A stretch of DNA of 64,000 nt from Herbaspirillum sp. DW155 (GTDB lineage: Bacteria > Pseudomonadota > Gammaproteobacteria > Burkholderiales > Burkholderiaceae_D): contig NZ_AP029028.1 in the NCBI RefSeq assembly GCF_037076565.1, positions 1,984,001 through 2,048,000 of the forward strand. Direction: 5' to 3'. The first letter of the stretch is position 1; each line of letters begins with the position of its first letter. This document shows, piece after piece, positions 19,305-28,748 of the stretch. The notes under the pieces are model-generated. The model was not told the origin of the DNA. It did no database searches and was given only the letters and a program-made list of their open reading frames with translations. Position numbers and translations under genes: made by a program.

Positions 19305-19936
19305 TTCGCGGCACCGGCCGCAAAGAAAGTCACGCCAGCCTGGCGCAGCATGCCGGTCAGGGCGATCAGCGGCAGTCCGGTGAGGGCAGTCGGGTCGTCG
19401 CTGCGGATGCTCTCCAGGATGGCGATGCCCAGGCCCTCGTTCTTGGCGCTGCCGGCGCAGTCATAGGGCTGCTCGATGCGCAGGTAGGCATTCAGCTCGG
19501 CGTCGTCCAGGTGGCGAAAGCGCACCAGGGTTTGCACGTTGCGGACCTGTGCCGCTGCGGCGGCATCGGCCCGGCGGCCATCCCAGAGGCACAGTGCCGT
19601 ATGGAAGATCACTTCGCGGCCGCGCATCAGTTGTAATTGTTTTAAGGCATTGGCGTGATTGCCGGGCTTGCCGATCTGCAGTCCGTCCAGCGTGGCGACC
19701 TGATCCGAGCCGATCACCAGGGCCGGGCCGACGCGTGCGGCAATGGCGGCGGCCTTCTCGCGTGCCAGGCGCAGGGCGGTTGCTTCGGGCGTCTCGCCGG
19801 GGTGCGGGGTTTCGTCGATGTCCGGTGCGATGGTCTCGAAGGGCAGGCCGAGGCGGCTCAGCAATTGCTTGCGGTAGACGGAGCTGGAGCCGAGGATGAG
19901 GCGCACCGGTGTTGGATTGGGGTGATTTTGCGACAT
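19298..19936 (-). CDS. yceF: Maf-like nucleotide pyrophosphatase (YceF type)
   Basis: 212 residues. Maf proteins hydrolyse non-canonical nucleoside triphosphates; the YceF subgroup prefers 7-methyl-GTP. Visible family motifs are LILGSSSVYRKQLLSRLGLPF, the DETP motif in PDIDETPHPGE, ALVIGSDQVA and the GxPL-type block TGLPLIALTGML. I chose ATG 19936 (MSQNHPNP); the frame stays open to 20278 but this would run over the yceD promoter and start. The divergent arrangement with yceD-rpmF-plsX matches E. coli, supporting YceF rather than YhdE. Confidence 0.92.
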   Translation of the reverse strand: MSQNHPNPTPVRLILGSSSVYRKQLLSRLGLPFETIAPDIDETPHPGETPEATALRLAREKAAAIAARVGPALVIGSDQVATLDGLQIGKPGNHANALKQLQLMRGREVIFHTALCLWDGRRADAAAAAQVRNVQTLVRFRHLDDAELNAYLRIEQPYDCAGSAKNEGLGIAILESIRSDDPTALTGLPLIALTGMLRQAGVTFFAAGAANQ

Positions 19937-20068
19937 ATCGGAAGCGATCAATGTGATGCTGTTGGCAGGTAAAACCCGGATTTTGGCCGAAAAACCTCGC
20001 CAAAGCGTCTTTGTTACCACCTGTGGCGGATTTTTTTGCGCGTAACACGCACCTGGCGCGCTAAGGCT

Positions 20069-20098
20069 TTGACTGGTAAGGAAATTTTCTGTTATGAT
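20069..20098 (+). promoter_or_regulatory. Promoter of yceD-rpmF
   Basis: TTGACT (20069-20074), 18-bp spacer, TATGAT (20093-20098). The predicted start near 20105 lies 22 bp before the yceD ATG at 20127, which excludes the ATG at 20094 embedded in the -10 box. Confidence 0.75.
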
Positions 20099-20126
20099 CG
20101 CAGGTTTTCCGGATTCTGCTTTAGCT

Positions 20127-20624
20127 ATGAATGCATTTGTCATTGACGCGTTCGAATTCTGCAGGCTGAAACAGCAGGCGCAGGGTGAGATTCCGGTTGC
20201 TGAATTAGGTCGTCTGGCGCAAGAGACGGTTGACCGTTCCGGCAGGATTCGTTGGGCTCTGTCCGGCGATATCGACAAGCTGGGACATGCTCAACTCAGT
20301 CTGGCAGTGTCGGGTGCAGTTAATCTGATCTGTCAGCGTTGCCTGACGGCATTGAATTTCGAGATTGATTCGAAGTCGCTGCTGGTATTGGCAAAAGATG
20401 AGGCGCAAGCCGACACCATCGAAGAACTGCTGGACGATGACGAGATCGATGTCATCGTCGGATCAGCCGCCTTCGACGTGAACTACCTGATCGAAGACGA
20501 AGCACTGCTGGCCCTGCCGGTGGCGCCCAAGCATGACGTCTGTCCTGATGGTGGCGTGGCGGACCAGGCCAAAGGTGCTGAACGGGCTTCCCCGTTTGAG
20601 GTACTGAAGAAGTTGAAGCAGTAA
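20127..20624 (+). CDS. yceD: YceD family protein (DUF177)
   Basis: 165 residues. This is the bacterial YceD/DUF177 protein, regularly encoded just before rpmF and linked with 23S rRNA accumulation in other organisms. The domain contains a CxxC pair (ICQRCLTAL) and an acidic middle (DDDEIDVIVGS). It ends with the conserved LALPVAPKHDVC and NPF-like SPFEVLKKLK. rpmF follows after 114 bp. Confidence 0.92.
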   Translation: MNAFVIDAFEFCRLKQQAQGEIPVAELGRLAQETVDRSGRIRWALSGDIDKLGHAQLSLAVSGAVNLICQRCLTALNFEIDSKSLLVLAKDEAQADTIEELLDDDEIDVIVGSAAFDVNYLIEDEALLALPVAPKHDVCPDGGVADQAKGAERASPFEVLKKLKQ

Positions 20625-20738
20625 CAAGTATTGTTGGGGAATGTCTGGCAAAGGCCGGGCAGCGGCACGGCGGGTTTACCTAAAACAGGAATCCGGTGTG
20701 TTAAAATTTTCAATCTTAAGTAAGGTTTAGGAGTAATC

Positions 20739-20921
20739 ATGGCCGTTCAACAGAACAAAAAGACCCCGTCCAAGCGCGGTATGCATCGTGCACACGACTT
20801 TCTGACTGCACCCCCGCTGGCTGTGGAGCCGACGACTGGTGAGACCCACCTGCGTCACCACATCAGCCCCAACGGTTTCTACCGTGGTCGCAAGGTGCTC
20901 AAGACCAAGAACGACGAGTAA
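20739..20921 (+). CDS. rpmF: 50S ribosomal protein L32
   Basis: 60 residues. It begins [20 protein letters not shown], the highly conserved L32 start, and continues with the [22 protein letters not shown]-terminal half. The ribosome site TAAGGTTTAGGAG precedes the ATG. The zinc-binding cysteines of some L32 proteins are absent (Cys-minus form). A strong hairpin follows before plsX. Confidence 0.97.
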   Translation: MAVQQNKKTPSKRGMHRAHDFLTAPPLAVEPTTGETHLRHHISPNGFYRGRKVLKTKNDE

Positions 20922-20951
20922 TCTCATTCATTGAGCTTGCTGTTTTTGGAG

Positions 20952-21006
20952 AAAAGCGGCGCAATGAGCTTCTGTTTCAAGAGGTTCATTTTGCGCCGCT
21001 TTTTTA
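20952..21006 (+). terminator. Terminator between rpmF and plsX
   Basis: Arms AAAGCGGCGCAATGA and TCATTTTGCGCCGCTTT, about 20 bases apart, followed by T. It should separate ribosomal-protein output from the lipid genes, at least in part. Confidence 0.8.
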
Positions 21007-21084
21007 TGTCCGCGGCATCCGTCAGCGGACCCGCCTGCCTGCTTGCGTGAAGCTTCATCTGGTGCGCTGTCCAAGTGTGCCATT

Positions 21085-21112
21085 TTGAAGGCTTTGCAAT
21101 CTGCCTCATAAT
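21085..21112 (+). promoter_or_regulatory. Possible plsX promoter
   Basis: TTGAAG, 16-bp spacer, CATAAT, ending 29 bp before the plsX ATG and just after the rpmF terminator. Confidence 0.5.
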
Positions 21113-21141
21113 GTGGGCTGGCAAGGCTCTGAATCAAATCG

Positions 21142-22239
21142 ATGACCATCAAAATTTCAATCGACTGCATGGGTGGCGATCATGGCCCGTCAGTCACGCT
21201 CCCGGCCGCTGCCTCCTTCCTCAAGCGCCAACCTGATGCAGAGCTCATCCTGGTCGGTCAGGAAGCCGTGCTGCAGCCGCTGCTGAAGAAATACAAGCTG
21301 GCCGGCGAAGCCCGCATCCGCATTCACAACGCCACGGAAGTGGTGACCATGGACGACCCAATCGAGGTCGCCCTGCGCCGCAAGAAGGATTCTTCTCTGC
21401 GCGTGGCCGTGACCCTGGTCAAGGATGGCCAGGCTCATGCGGCCGTCTCGGCCGGCAATACCGGCGCGCTCATGGCGGTTTCGCGCTATGTGTTGAAGAC
21501 CCTGCCGGGCGTGGACCGTCCGGCCATCTGCACCATCCTGCCCAACCAGAAGGATGGCCCCACCTACATGCTCGACCTCGGCGCCAACGTCGATTGCGAG
21601 CCACAGCATTTACATCAATTTGCACTCATGGGCTCGGCCCTGGTGGCGGTCATGGAAGGCAAGGCCAAACCGACCGTGGGCCTGTTGAACGTGGGTGAGG
21701 AAGACATGAAGGGCAACGAGCTGGTCAAGGCGACTGCCGGCCTGCTGCGTGCCGATCATGAGAAGGGCATCCTCAACTTCTACGGCAACGTGGAAGGCAA
21801 CGACATCTTCGAAGGCACCACCGACCTGGTGGTGTGTGACGGCTTCGTGGGCAACGTGACCCTGAAGGCGTCCGAAGGCCTGGGGCGTTTCGTCAAGCAG
21901 GTGCTCACCAGTGAATTCAAGAAGGGCTTCATCAACAAGCTCGGCGCCCTGATCGCCTATGGTGCCATCAAGGCGCTGTCGCGCCGCCTCAATCCTTCCC
22001 GCTACAATGGCGCCAGCTTGCTGGGCCTGAAGGGCCTGGTCTTCAAGAGCCACGGCGGGGCGGATGTGTACGCTTTCGAATGGGCCATCCGCCGCGCCTA
22101 TGACGCGGCCAAGTATGATGTGCTCGCCCGTATTGCCGCCAGCATGGCGGAGCTCATGCCCCAGGGACAGGGGCGCACGGCCGAGGCCGCTGCCGTGGCT
22201 TTCGAGTCGGCACCGGTCTCGCTGGATCAACCGAACTAA
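21142..22239 (+). CDS. plsX: Phosphate acyltransferase PlsX
   Basis: 365 residues. PlsX converts acyl-ACP to acyl-phosphate, the first committed donor for PlsY in phospholipid synthesis; it is a peripheral membrane enzyme. The start [54 protein letters not shown] and [11 protein letters not shown] are signature blocks. fabH follows 17 bp later, the common plsX-fabH pairing. Confidence 0.97.
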   Translation: MTIKISIDCMGGDHGPSVTLPAAASFLKRQPDAELILVGQEAVLQPLLKKYKLAGEARIRIHNATEVVTMDDPIEVALRRKKDSSLRVAVTLVKDGQAHAAVSAGNTGALMAVSRYVLKTLPGVDRPAICTILPNQKDGPTYMLDLGANVDCEPQHLHQFALMGSALVAVMEGKAKPTVGLLNVGEEDMKGNELVKATAGLLRADHEKGILNFYGNVEGNDIFEGTTDLVVCDGFVGNVTLKASEGLGRFVKQVLTSEFKKGFINKLGALIAYGAIKALSRRLNPSRYNGASLLGLKGLVFKSHGGADVYAFEWAIRRAYDAAKYDVLARIAASMAELMPQGQGRTAEAAAVAFESAPVSLDQPN

Positions 22240-22256
22240 CAGAGCAAGAAGACGGC

Positions 22257-23243
22257 ATGACCACTTACAGCAAAATCGTCGGCACCGGCAGCTACCTGCC
22301 GGCCAAGCGCGTCACCAATCACGAACTGGCCGCGCAGCTGGCCGAGCAGGGTATCGAGACCTCGGACGAATGGATCGTCACCCGCAGCGGCATTTCCGCG
22401 CGCCACTACGCTGAACCGGCCCAGCTCTCCAGCGACCTCGCCCTGCAAGCGGCGCAGCGTGCGCTGGAAGCGGCGGGCATGCAGCCCAATGACATCGACC
22501 TGATCATCATGGCCACTTCCACCCCGGACCACCTGGGTGGCTTCCCCAGCACCGCCTGTGTGGTCCAGCGCAAGCTGGGCATCACCAACGGTGCGCCTGC
22601 CATGGATGTGCAGGCGGTCTGCAGCGGCTTCGTGTACGCCATGTCGGTGGCAGACAGCTTCATCAAATCCGGTGCGCACAAGAACGTTCTGGTGATCGGT
22701 GCGGAAGTGTTCTCGCGCATTCTGGATTTCAAGGATCGCACCACCTGTGTGCTCTTCGGCGACGGCGCCGGCGCCGTCGTCATGAGCGCCTCGCAGGAGC
22801 CGGGCGTGCTGGCGACCAAGCTGCACGCCGATGGCAGCCACGGCCACATCCTCTGCGTGCCGGGTAGCGTCAACAACGGCGCCGTTGCTGGCAGTGCCTA
22901 TCTGTACATGGATGGTCCGGCGGTCTTCAAGCTGGCCGTTTCCCTGTTGGACAAGGTGGCGCGCGAAGCGCTGGAAGCGGCCCAGATGCAATCCACCGAC
23001 GTCGACTGGCTGGTGCCGCACCAGGCCAATATCCGCATCATGCAGGGCACGGCCAAGAAGATGGGCCTGCCGCTGGAAAAGATGGTGGTCACCGTAGCCG
23101 AACATGGCAATACCTCGGCGGCCTCCATTCCGCTGGCGCTGGACCAGGCGGTGCGCGACGGCCGCATCCAGCCGGGCCACACCGTCATGATGGAAGGCGT
23201 GGGCGGCGGCTTCACCTGGGGCGCCGTGCTGGTGCGCATGTAA
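22257..23243 (+). CDS. fabH: Beta-ketoacyl-ACP synthase III
   Basis: 328 residues. FabH starts fatty-acid chains by condensing acetyl-CoA with malonyl-ACP. The catalytic triad is visible as Cys122 in QAVCSGF, the His of LVPHQAN and the Asn of [11 protein letters not shown]. The thiolase-fold glycine loop [15 protein letters not shown] closes the protein. It lies between plsX and fabD. Confidence 0.97.
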   Translation: MTTYSKIVGTGSYLPAKRVTNHELAAQLAEQGIETSDEWIVTRSGISARHYAEPAQLSSDLALQAAQRALEAAGMQPNDIDLIIMATSTPDHLGGFPSTACVVQRKLGITNGAPAMDVQAVCSGFVYAMSVADSFIKSGAHKNVLVIGAEVFSRILDFKDRTTCVLFGDGAGAVVMSASQEPGVLATKLHADGSHGHILCVPGSVNNGAVAGSAYLYMDGPAVFKLAVSLLDKVAREALEAAQMQSTDVDWLVPHQANIRIMQGTAKKMGLPLEKMVVTVAEHGNTSAASIPLALDQAVRDGRIQPGHTVMMEGVGGGFTWGAVLVRM

Positions 23244-23330
23244 GGCAGGGATGCGCCGCCGTCGTGGCATCGTGCTTCACATTGCTCGCTCATCTACTGC
23301 ATTTTTATACAACTTCACACACATCCAAGC

Positions 23331-24263
23331 ATGACAACATTTGCTTTCGTTTTCCCCGGCCAGGGTTCTCAGGCGATCGGGATGCTCAATGGTTTTGCCG
23401 ACAACGACGTCGTGCGCCAGACCGTCGCCGAAGCCTCCGATGCCCTGCAGTTCGACCTCGGCAAGCTCATCGCCGAAGGCCCCAAGGAAGACCTGGACCT
23501 GACCACCAACACCCAGCCGGTCATGCTGACGGCCGCCGTGGCCTTCTGCCGTGCCTGGCTGGCCGCAGGCGGCAAGGCACCGGCGCTGGTCGCCGGCCAC
23601 AGCCTGGGTGAGTATTCGGCGCTGGTCGCCGCTGGCGTGATCGCCTTCAAGGATGCGGTACCGCTGGTGCGCTTCCGCGCGCAAGCCATGCAGGAAGCCG
23701 TGCCCGTCGGGCAGGGCGGCATGGCGGCCATTCTCGGTCTGTCCGATGAGGATGTGCGTGCTGCCTGCGCCGAAGCTGCACAAGGCGAAGTGGTCGAAGC
23801 CGTCAACTTCAACGCCCCGGCCCAGGTCGTGATCGCCGGCCACAAGGCTGCGGTGGGCCGCGCCTGCGACATCGCCAAGGCCAAGGGCGCCAAGCGCGCG
23901 CTGCCGCTGCCGGTGTCGGCGCCGTTCCACTCCTCGCTGTTGAAGCCCGCTTCGGATCGCCTGCAGGCCTATCTGGCCAACGTGGCGTTTTCCGCCCCGC
24001 AGATCCCCCTGATCAACAACGTCGACGTGGCCGTGGTCAATGATCCGGCCGCCATCAAGGACGCCCTGGTGCGTCAGGCTGCTGCGCCCGTGCGTTGGGT
24101 CGAGACGGTGCAGAAGATGGCTGCCGATGGCGTCACCCATCTGGTCGAATGCGGTCCGGGCAAGGTACTGACCGGCCTGACCAAGCGCATCAATGGCGAA
24201 CTGGTGGGTGAGGCCATCGTCGACCAGGAATCCCTGAACAAAGTATTGGAGTTGCTGAAATGA
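23331..24263 (+). CDS. fabD: Malonyl-CoA:ACP transacylase
   Basis: 310 residues. FabD loads malonyl from CoA onto AcpP. The FPGQGSQ start, the nucleophile Ser91 in GHSLGEYSA, Arg in VRFRAQAMQ, and the catalytic His in VSAPFHSSLL are present. Its stop overlaps the fabG start (ATGA), which suggests translational coupling. Confidence 0.97.
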   Translation: MTTFAFVFPGQGSQAIGMLNGFADNDVVRQTVAEASDALQFDLGKLIAEGPKEDLDLTTNTQPVMLTAAVAFCRAWLAAGGKAPALVAGHSLGEYSALVAAGVIAFKDAVPLVRFRAQAMQEAVPVGQGGMAAILGLSDEDVRAACAEAAQGEVVEAVNFNAPAQVVIAGHKAAVGRACDIAKAKGAKRALPLPVSAPFHSSLLKPASDRLQAYLANVAFSAPQIPLINNVDVAVVNDPAAIKDALVRQAAAPVRWVETVQKMAADGVTHLVECGPGKVLTGLTKRINGELVGEAIVDQESLNKVLELLK

Positions 24264-25015
24264 GTGCACAGAATCTGCAAGGCCAGGTCGCCCTGGTGAC
24301 CGGCGCCTCGCGCGGCATCGGCCGTGCCATCGCCACCGAACTGGCAAAGCAGGGCGCAAAGGTGGTCGGTACGGCTACCTCCGAATCGGGTGCGGCCGCC
24401 ATCACCGAGTACCTGGCAGCGCTGGACCCGGAAGCCGGCCGTGGCGCGGTCCTCAACGTCAACGACGCAGAAGCCAGCGTGGCTCTGGTGGAACAGGTGC
24501 AGAAGGAATTCGGGACGCTTTCCATCCTGGTCAACAACGCCGGCATCACCCAGGACCAGTTGGCCATGCGCATGAAGGATGAGGAGTGGGATAGCGTCAT
24601 CGCCACCAACCTCACCGCCGTGGGCCGTCTTTCGCGCGCCGTGCTGCGCGGCATGATGAAGGCCCGCACCGGCCGCATCATCAACATCACCTCGGTGGTG
24701 GGCGAGGCCGGCAATCCAGGCCAGATGAACTATGCCGCCGCCAAGGCCGGCGTGGCCGGCATGAGCCGCGCGCTGGCGCGCGAGATCGGCAGCCGCAACA
24801 TCACCGTGAACTGCGTGGCGCCCGGCTTCATCGATACCGATATGACCAAGGCGCTCAACGAACAGCAGTCTGCCGCCATCCTGCAGCAGATCCCGCTGGG
24901 CCGCCTGGGTGCGGCCGAGGAAATCGCCTATGCGGTGGCCTTCCTGGCCTCGCCCCAGGCCGCCTACATCACCGGTACGACGCTCAACGTCAACGGCGGC
25001 ATGTACATGGGTTAA
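24260..25015 (+). CDS. fabG: 3-oxoacyl-ACP reductase
   Basis: 251 residues. An NADPH-dependent short-chain dehydrogenase that reduces beta-ketoacyl-ACP. Nucleotide motif TGASRGIG (about 14-21), LVNNAG, and the Ser-Tyr-Lys triad (Ser of NITSVVG, Tyr and Lys of YAAAKAG) are all present, as is the C-terminal TLNVNGGMYM typical of FabG. It overlaps fabD by four bases. Confidence 0.97.
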   Translation: MSAQNLQGQVALVTGASRGIGRAIATELAKQGAKVVGTATSESGAAAITEYLAALDPEAGRGAVLNVNDAEASVALVEQVQKEFGTLSILVNNAGITQDQLAMRMKDEEWDSVIATNLTAVGRLSRAVLRGMMKARTGRIINITSVVGEAGNPGQMNYAAAKAGVAGMSRALAREIGSRNITVNCVAPGFIDTDMTKALNEQQSAAILQQIPLGRLGAAEEIAYAVAFLASPQAAYITGTTLNVNGGMYMG

Positions 25016-25131
25016 GCAAGTCTTCCGGGCTTGATGCAAGTCCTTTTGACGACTTTTGTTTGCAGTTAAGCTGGACTTGGCGCAATCTTGCCAGGAATAG
25101 TTAAAAGTAAATTTTCCGCGCGCAAACCTGC

Positions 25132-25137
25132 TAAAAT
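25132..25137 (+). promoter_or_regulatory. Possible -10 box of an acpP promoter
   Basis: TAAAAT, 42 bp before the acpP ATG in the 163-bp gap after fabG. No good -35 is seen. A dedicated promoter would fit the high demand for AcpP. Confidence 0.4.
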
Positions 25138-25178
25138 GCGCGCACTTTTGTAACCTATCATCCCTCTGGAGGAACACT

Positions 25179-25418
25179 ATGTCCGATATCGAACAACGCG
25201 TGAAGAAGATCGTCGCTGAGCAACTGGGCGTCGCCGAAGCCGACATCAAGAACGAATCGTCGTTCGTGGACGACCTGGGCGCCGACTCGCTGGACACCGT
25301 CGAGCTGGTCATGGCACTGGAAGATGAGTTCGAAATGGAAATCCCCGACGAACAAGCCGAAAAGATCACCACCGTGCAACAGGCGATCGACTACGCAAAG
25401 TCGCAAGTCAAGGCCTGA
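25179..25418 (+). CDS. acpP: Acyl carrier protein
   Basis: 79 residues, acidic. The phosphopantetheine attachment site is Ser37 in the motif [10 protein letters not shown], and the rest follows the four-helix ACP pattern ([25 protein letters not shown]). TGGAGGAA is a very strong ribosome site. It carries the growing acyl chain for FabD, FabH, FabG and FabF beside it. AcpS, which attaches the cofactor, is encoded 13 kb downstream. Confidence 0.98.
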   Translation: MSDIEQRVKKIVAEQLGVAEADIKNESSFVDDLGADSLDTVELVMALEDEFEMEIPDEQAEKITTVQQAIDYAKSQVKA

Positions 25419-25451
25419 TAAGGGCTTTGGTCAAAGTATCAGGAGAATTGC

Positions 25452-26693
25452 TTGAGCCGCACTCGTGAACGTCGTGTAGTCATTACCGGCCTGGGATGCA
25501 TCTCGCCTGTCGGCAACAACGTCGCCGATACGTGGAGTGCCATCAAGGAAGGCAAGTCCGGCATCGCTACCGTCACCAAGTTCGACGCAACCCCCTTCAC
25601 CACGCACTTCGCCGGTGAAGTCAAGGGCTTCAATATCGAGGATTACATCCCCGCCAAGGAAGCGCGTCATATGGATACCTTCATCCACTTCGGCATGGCC
25701 GCCGGTATCCAGGCCATGCAGGACAGTGGCCTGACGGTAACGGATGAGAATGCCGAGCGCATTGGCGTCATGATCGGTTCGGGCATCGGCGGCCTGCCGC
25801 TGATCGAAGAAACCCACGCCGAACTGACCAACCGTGGTCCGCGCCGCATCAGCCCCTTCTTTATCCCTGCCTCGATCATCAACATGATCTCGGGCAACTT
25901 GTCCATCAAGTTTGGTCTGAAGGGCCCCAACCTGGCCATCGTCACCGCCTGCACCACCGGCCTGCATTGCATCGGCTCTGCCGCACGCATGATCATGTAC
26001 GGCGATGCGGATGTGATGGTTGCCGGCGGCGCCGAATCCAGCGTTTCGCCGCTGGGCATCGGTGGTTTCGCTTCGGCCCGCGCCTTGTCGACCCGCAACG
26101 ATGATCCCGCCACCGCTTCCCGTCCCTGGGACAAGGATCGCGACGGTTTCGTGCTGGGCGAGGGCGCCGGCGTGATGGTGCTCGAAGAGTACGAACACGC
26201 CAAGGCCCGTGGTGCCAAGATCTATGCAGAACTGCTCGGCTTCGGCATGAGCGGCGATGCTTACCACATGACTGCGCCCAACCTGGATGGTCCGCGCCGC
26301 TGCGTGCTCAATGCACTGCGCGATGCCGGCGTCAATCCGGATGAAGTGCAGTACCTGAACGCGCACGGTACGTCGACCCCGCTGGGCGACAAGAACGAAT
26401 CCGACGCGATCAAGGCCGCATTCGGCGACCATGCTTACAAGATGGTTGTCAATTCGACCAAATCCATGACCGGTCACCTGCTGGGTGGCGCTGGCGGTCT
26501 GGAAACGGTGTTGACCGTGCTGGCAGTGCACAATCAGGTGTCGCCGCCGACGATGAACATCTTCAACCAGGATCCGGAATGCGATCTGGATTACTGCGCC
26601 AACCAGGCGCGGGACATGAAGATCGACATTGCCGTCAAGAACTCCTTCGGGTTCGGCGGCACCAACGGCACCCTGGTCATCGGCAAGATGTAA
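25452..26693 (+). CDS. fabF: Beta-ketoacyl-ACP synthase II
   Basis: 413 residues. FabF elongates acyl-ACP with malonyl-ACP. The Cys-His-His active site is visible: Cys167 in VTACTTGLH, His in [12 protein letters not shown], and His in [13 protein letters not shown]. The start is TTG at 25452, placed 6 bases after AGGAGA; the protein then reads [14 protein letters not shown], the expected N-terminus. A terminator hairpin follows. Confidence 0.97.
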   Translation: MSRTRERRVVITGLGCISPVGNNVADTWSAIKEGKSGIATVTKFDATPFTTHFAGEVKGFNIEDYIPAKEARHMDTFIHFGMAAGIQAMQDSGLTVTDENAERIGVMIGSGIGGLPLIEETHAELTNRGPRRISPFFIPASIINMISGNLSIKFGLKGPNLAIVTACTTGLHCIGSAARMIMYGDADVMVAGGAESSVSPLGIGGFASARALSTRNDDPATASRPWDKDRDGFVLGEGAGVMVLEEYEHAKARGAKIYAELLGFGMSGDAYHMTAPNLDGPRRCVLNALRDAGVNPDEVQYLNAHGTSTPLGDKNESDAIKAAFGDHAYKMVVNSTKSMTGHLLGGAGGLETVLTVLAVHNQVSPPTMNIFNQDPECDLDYCANQARDMKIDIAVKNSFGFGGTNGTLVIGKM

Positions 26694-26702
26694 AATGCAA
26701 GG

Positions 26703-26736
26703 CCCGGCTTCCCTTCGGAAGCCGGGTTTGTCGTTT
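26703..26736 (+). terminator. Terminator of the fab cluster
   Basis: Perfect 10-bp stem CCCGGCTTCC / GGAAGCCGGG with loop CTTC, followed by TTTGTCGTTTT. Confidence 0.75.
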
Positions 26737-26774
26737 TAATGGCGCGCATTGCGCCGCTTCCGCCCGGGCAGCTT

Positions 26775-27272
26775 ATGTCGATAGCAGTTTCTGCGGATAT
26801 CAAACCTTCCCGCTTGCTCCTCCTGGTCTCTGCCTTCGCCTCTCTTTGCGTGGCGCTGACCGGTGTGTTGCTGGCGTTCGGGATGTCGGGTTCGCTGTCC
26901 TGGACTGCGCGCTGTCTTCTGGCCATGGCCTGCATACTGGCTGCCGCACTCGCTCTGGCGCTGGTGTTGCGCGGTCGCAAGGTGATCTGGCTGCACATTT
27001 CCGGCACCGGGCAGATCCGCGTGGTGGAACACCTGTTGCCGTCGGCGCGCGCCAAGCCTCAGGTGATGAAAGCCGGACTGGCCCAGCTCCTGGCGGGCAG
27101 TACCATCTGGCCGGGCATGCTGTTTCTGCGCCTGCGGCTGGAAAATGGCAAGACCCGTACTATCCCCATTCTCACGGATTCCGTCTCCGAAGATACATTC
27201 CGTGCACTTTCCGTGGCGTGCCGCTGGTTGATCAGTCACAATACGGCCAAGGCGAAGATGCTGGAAAAATAA
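26775..27272 (+). CDS. YgfX-like small membrane protein
   Basis: About 165 residues. The sequence starts with the family-like IKPSRLLLLVSAF, has two membrane helices (about 10-55), and a soluble C-terminal part ending with an ILTDSVSEDTFRALSVACRW block. That block resembles the LPDSVS..FRxLR motif of YgfX/CptA-like proteins. I chose ATG 26775 because the in-frame ATG at 26739 directly abuts the terminator T-run. In related genomes a YgfX-type gene sits at this spot between fabF and rpoE. Role unclear. Confidence 0.6.
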   Translation: MSIAVSADIKPSRLLLLVSAFASLCVALTGVLLAFGMSGSLSWTARCLLAMACILAAALALALVLRGRKVIWLHISGTGQIRVVEHLLPSARAKPQVMKAGLAQLLAGSTIWPGMLFLRLRLENGKTRTIPILTDSVSEDTFRALSVACRWLISHNTAKAKMLEK

Positions 27273-27363
27273 GCCCGGCAGCCTTGAAAATTGCCGAGCT
27301 GGAGGCATCTGCCCTAGGCAATGACGATAAAACAACACGGCTATAAAAAACAAGGAACCCGGT

Positions 27364-27966
27364 TTGACGACAGAACGCGAAATTGACCAACAGCTTGTTG
27401 AGCGCGTCCAGCGTGGCGACAAGAAGGCGTTCGAGCTATTGGTAGTCAAGTATCAACGCAAGCTGATGCGCCTGGTGTCGCGCCTGGTGCGCGACCAGGC
27501 CGAAGCCGAGGACGTGGTGCAGGAAGCCTTCATCAAGGCTTACCGCGCGTTGCCCCAATTCCGTGGCGATTCTGCCTTCTATACTTGGCTTTACCGCATC
27601 GGCATCAACACTGCAAAGAACTATCTGGTAACGATGGGCCGCAGGGCGCCAACTTCGACAGAAGCAGATGCAGAAGAAGCTGAAACTTTTGACGATGCAG
27701 ACCATCTGAGGGACATCAACACTCCAGAGTCGATGTTGGCCACCAAGCAGATTGCTCAGACGGTCAACGTGGCGATGGAGGCATTGCCGGAAGAATTACG
27801 TACTGCCATCACGTTGCGCGAGATCGAGGGGTTGAGCTACGACGAGATTGCAGATGCGATGAATTGTCCGATCGGCACCGTGCGCAGCCGCATTTTCCGC
27901 GCCCGGGAAGCAATTGCCGAGAAGTTGCGTCCACTGCTGGATACGGCGGCGGACAAGCGCTGGTGA
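27364..27966 (+). CDS. rpoE: Extracytoplasmic sigma factor RpoE (AlgU)
   Basis: 200 residues. It directs RNA polymerase to envelope-stress promoters. Region 2 contains DQAEAEDVVQEAFIKAYRALPQF, and region 4 contains ITLREIEGLSYDEIADAMNCPIGTVRSRIFRARE, both nearly canonical. The start is TTG at 27364, after AAGGAAC. It heads the rpoE-rseA-rseB-mucD operon. RseA holds it at the membrane and RseB and MucD tune the release. Confidence 0.96.
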   Translation: MTTEREIDQQLVERVQRGDKKAFELLVVKYQRKLMRLVSRLVRDQAEAEDVVQEAFIKAYRALPQFRGDSAFYTWLYRIGINTAKNYLVTMGRRAPTSTEADAEEAETFDDADHLRDINTPESMLATKQIAQTVNVAMEALPEELRTAITLREIEGLSYDEIADAMNCPIGTVRSRIFRAREAIAEKLRPLLDTAADKRW

Positions 27967-28042
27967 TGAGGCGACAAGCCTGTTGTCAAAAAGAAAATAA
28001 TAAAGCGGGTATGGAACTAAGATATTTGCCGGGTGACTGCAC

Positions 28043-28747
28043 ATGGATACCAAAGTAACGACCAAAGAGCAGATCTCAGCCCTCGCCGATGGCGAGCTGG
28101 GCTCTGAAGAAATGACCCTTGCCCTTGCGGCCTTGCGTTCTTCCAAGGACGCCCAGGACGCCTGGGAGGATTACCATCGCATCGGCGAGGTGCTGCGTTC
28201 GGAGGAGATGGATGTTTCCCTCAGCGCTGGCTTCTCCGCCAAGATGAGTGCGTGGCTAGATGCCGAGCCGGCCATCGTCGCGCCGCAGCCCCAGGTTGCG
28301 CCTGCGCAGTCGGTGGCTGCGCCTGCCGCGCCAGCCGTGGCGACGGCAACCGCAGCGGGTGCGGCCAATGGGGACCACCGTGCGCGCCGTCCCGGCCGCC
28401 TGGTACGTTTTCTCATGCCCAGCGCCGCAGCGGCTGCCGCTGCCGTGGCAGCAGTCTTCGTGGCCATGCCGCAGCAGGCCGTGGTGACGGCTGATTCCAA
28501 GGCGGTGGTGCCGATGGCCCAGGTGGCGTCGGCACCGGTCAATGTGCCTTCGGCCATTGCGACCGTCGCCGAGACCAATGGCAATCCGCAAAACGTGAGC
28601 CAGCTGAGCTCGCTGGCCCAGCAGGGTGAAGTCAAGCGCGATCCGCGCATCGACGAGTACCTGTTCGCCCACCAGCGCTTCTCGCCTTCCTACAGTTCGG
28701 CGCAATACGCCCGTTCCGCAGCCTTCTCCTCGGACGCAGACAAGTAA
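28043..28747 (+). CDS. rseA: Anti-sigma-E factor RseA
   Basis: 234 residues. The N-terminal cytosolic part (about 1-70) is the RseA sigma-binding domain (ISALADGELGSEEMTLALAAL, AWEDYHRIGEVLRSE). A Pro/Ala-rich linker leads to one membrane helix (about 113-135, Ala/Val rich) and a periplasmic tail that RseB should bind. It follows rpoE by 76 bp and ends one base before rseB starts. It is longer and more Ala-rich than the E. coli protein, mainly in the linker. Confidence 0.9.
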   Translation: MDTKVTTKEQISALADGELGSEEMTLALAALRSSKDAQDAWEDYHRIGEVLRSEEMDVSLSAGFSAKMSAWLDAEPAIVAPQPQVAPAQSVAAPAAPAVATATAAGAANGDHRARRPGRLVRFLMPSAAAAAAAVAAVFVAMPQQAVVTADSKAVVPMAQVASAPVNVPSAIATVAETNGNPQNVSQLSSLAQQGEVKRDPRIDEYLFAHQRFSPSYSSAQYARSAAFSSDADK

Positions 28748-28748
28748 G

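Noticed and set aside
20094-20126. Upstream start for yceD
   Set aside because: The ATG at 20094 lies within the TATGAT -10 box, before the transcription start.
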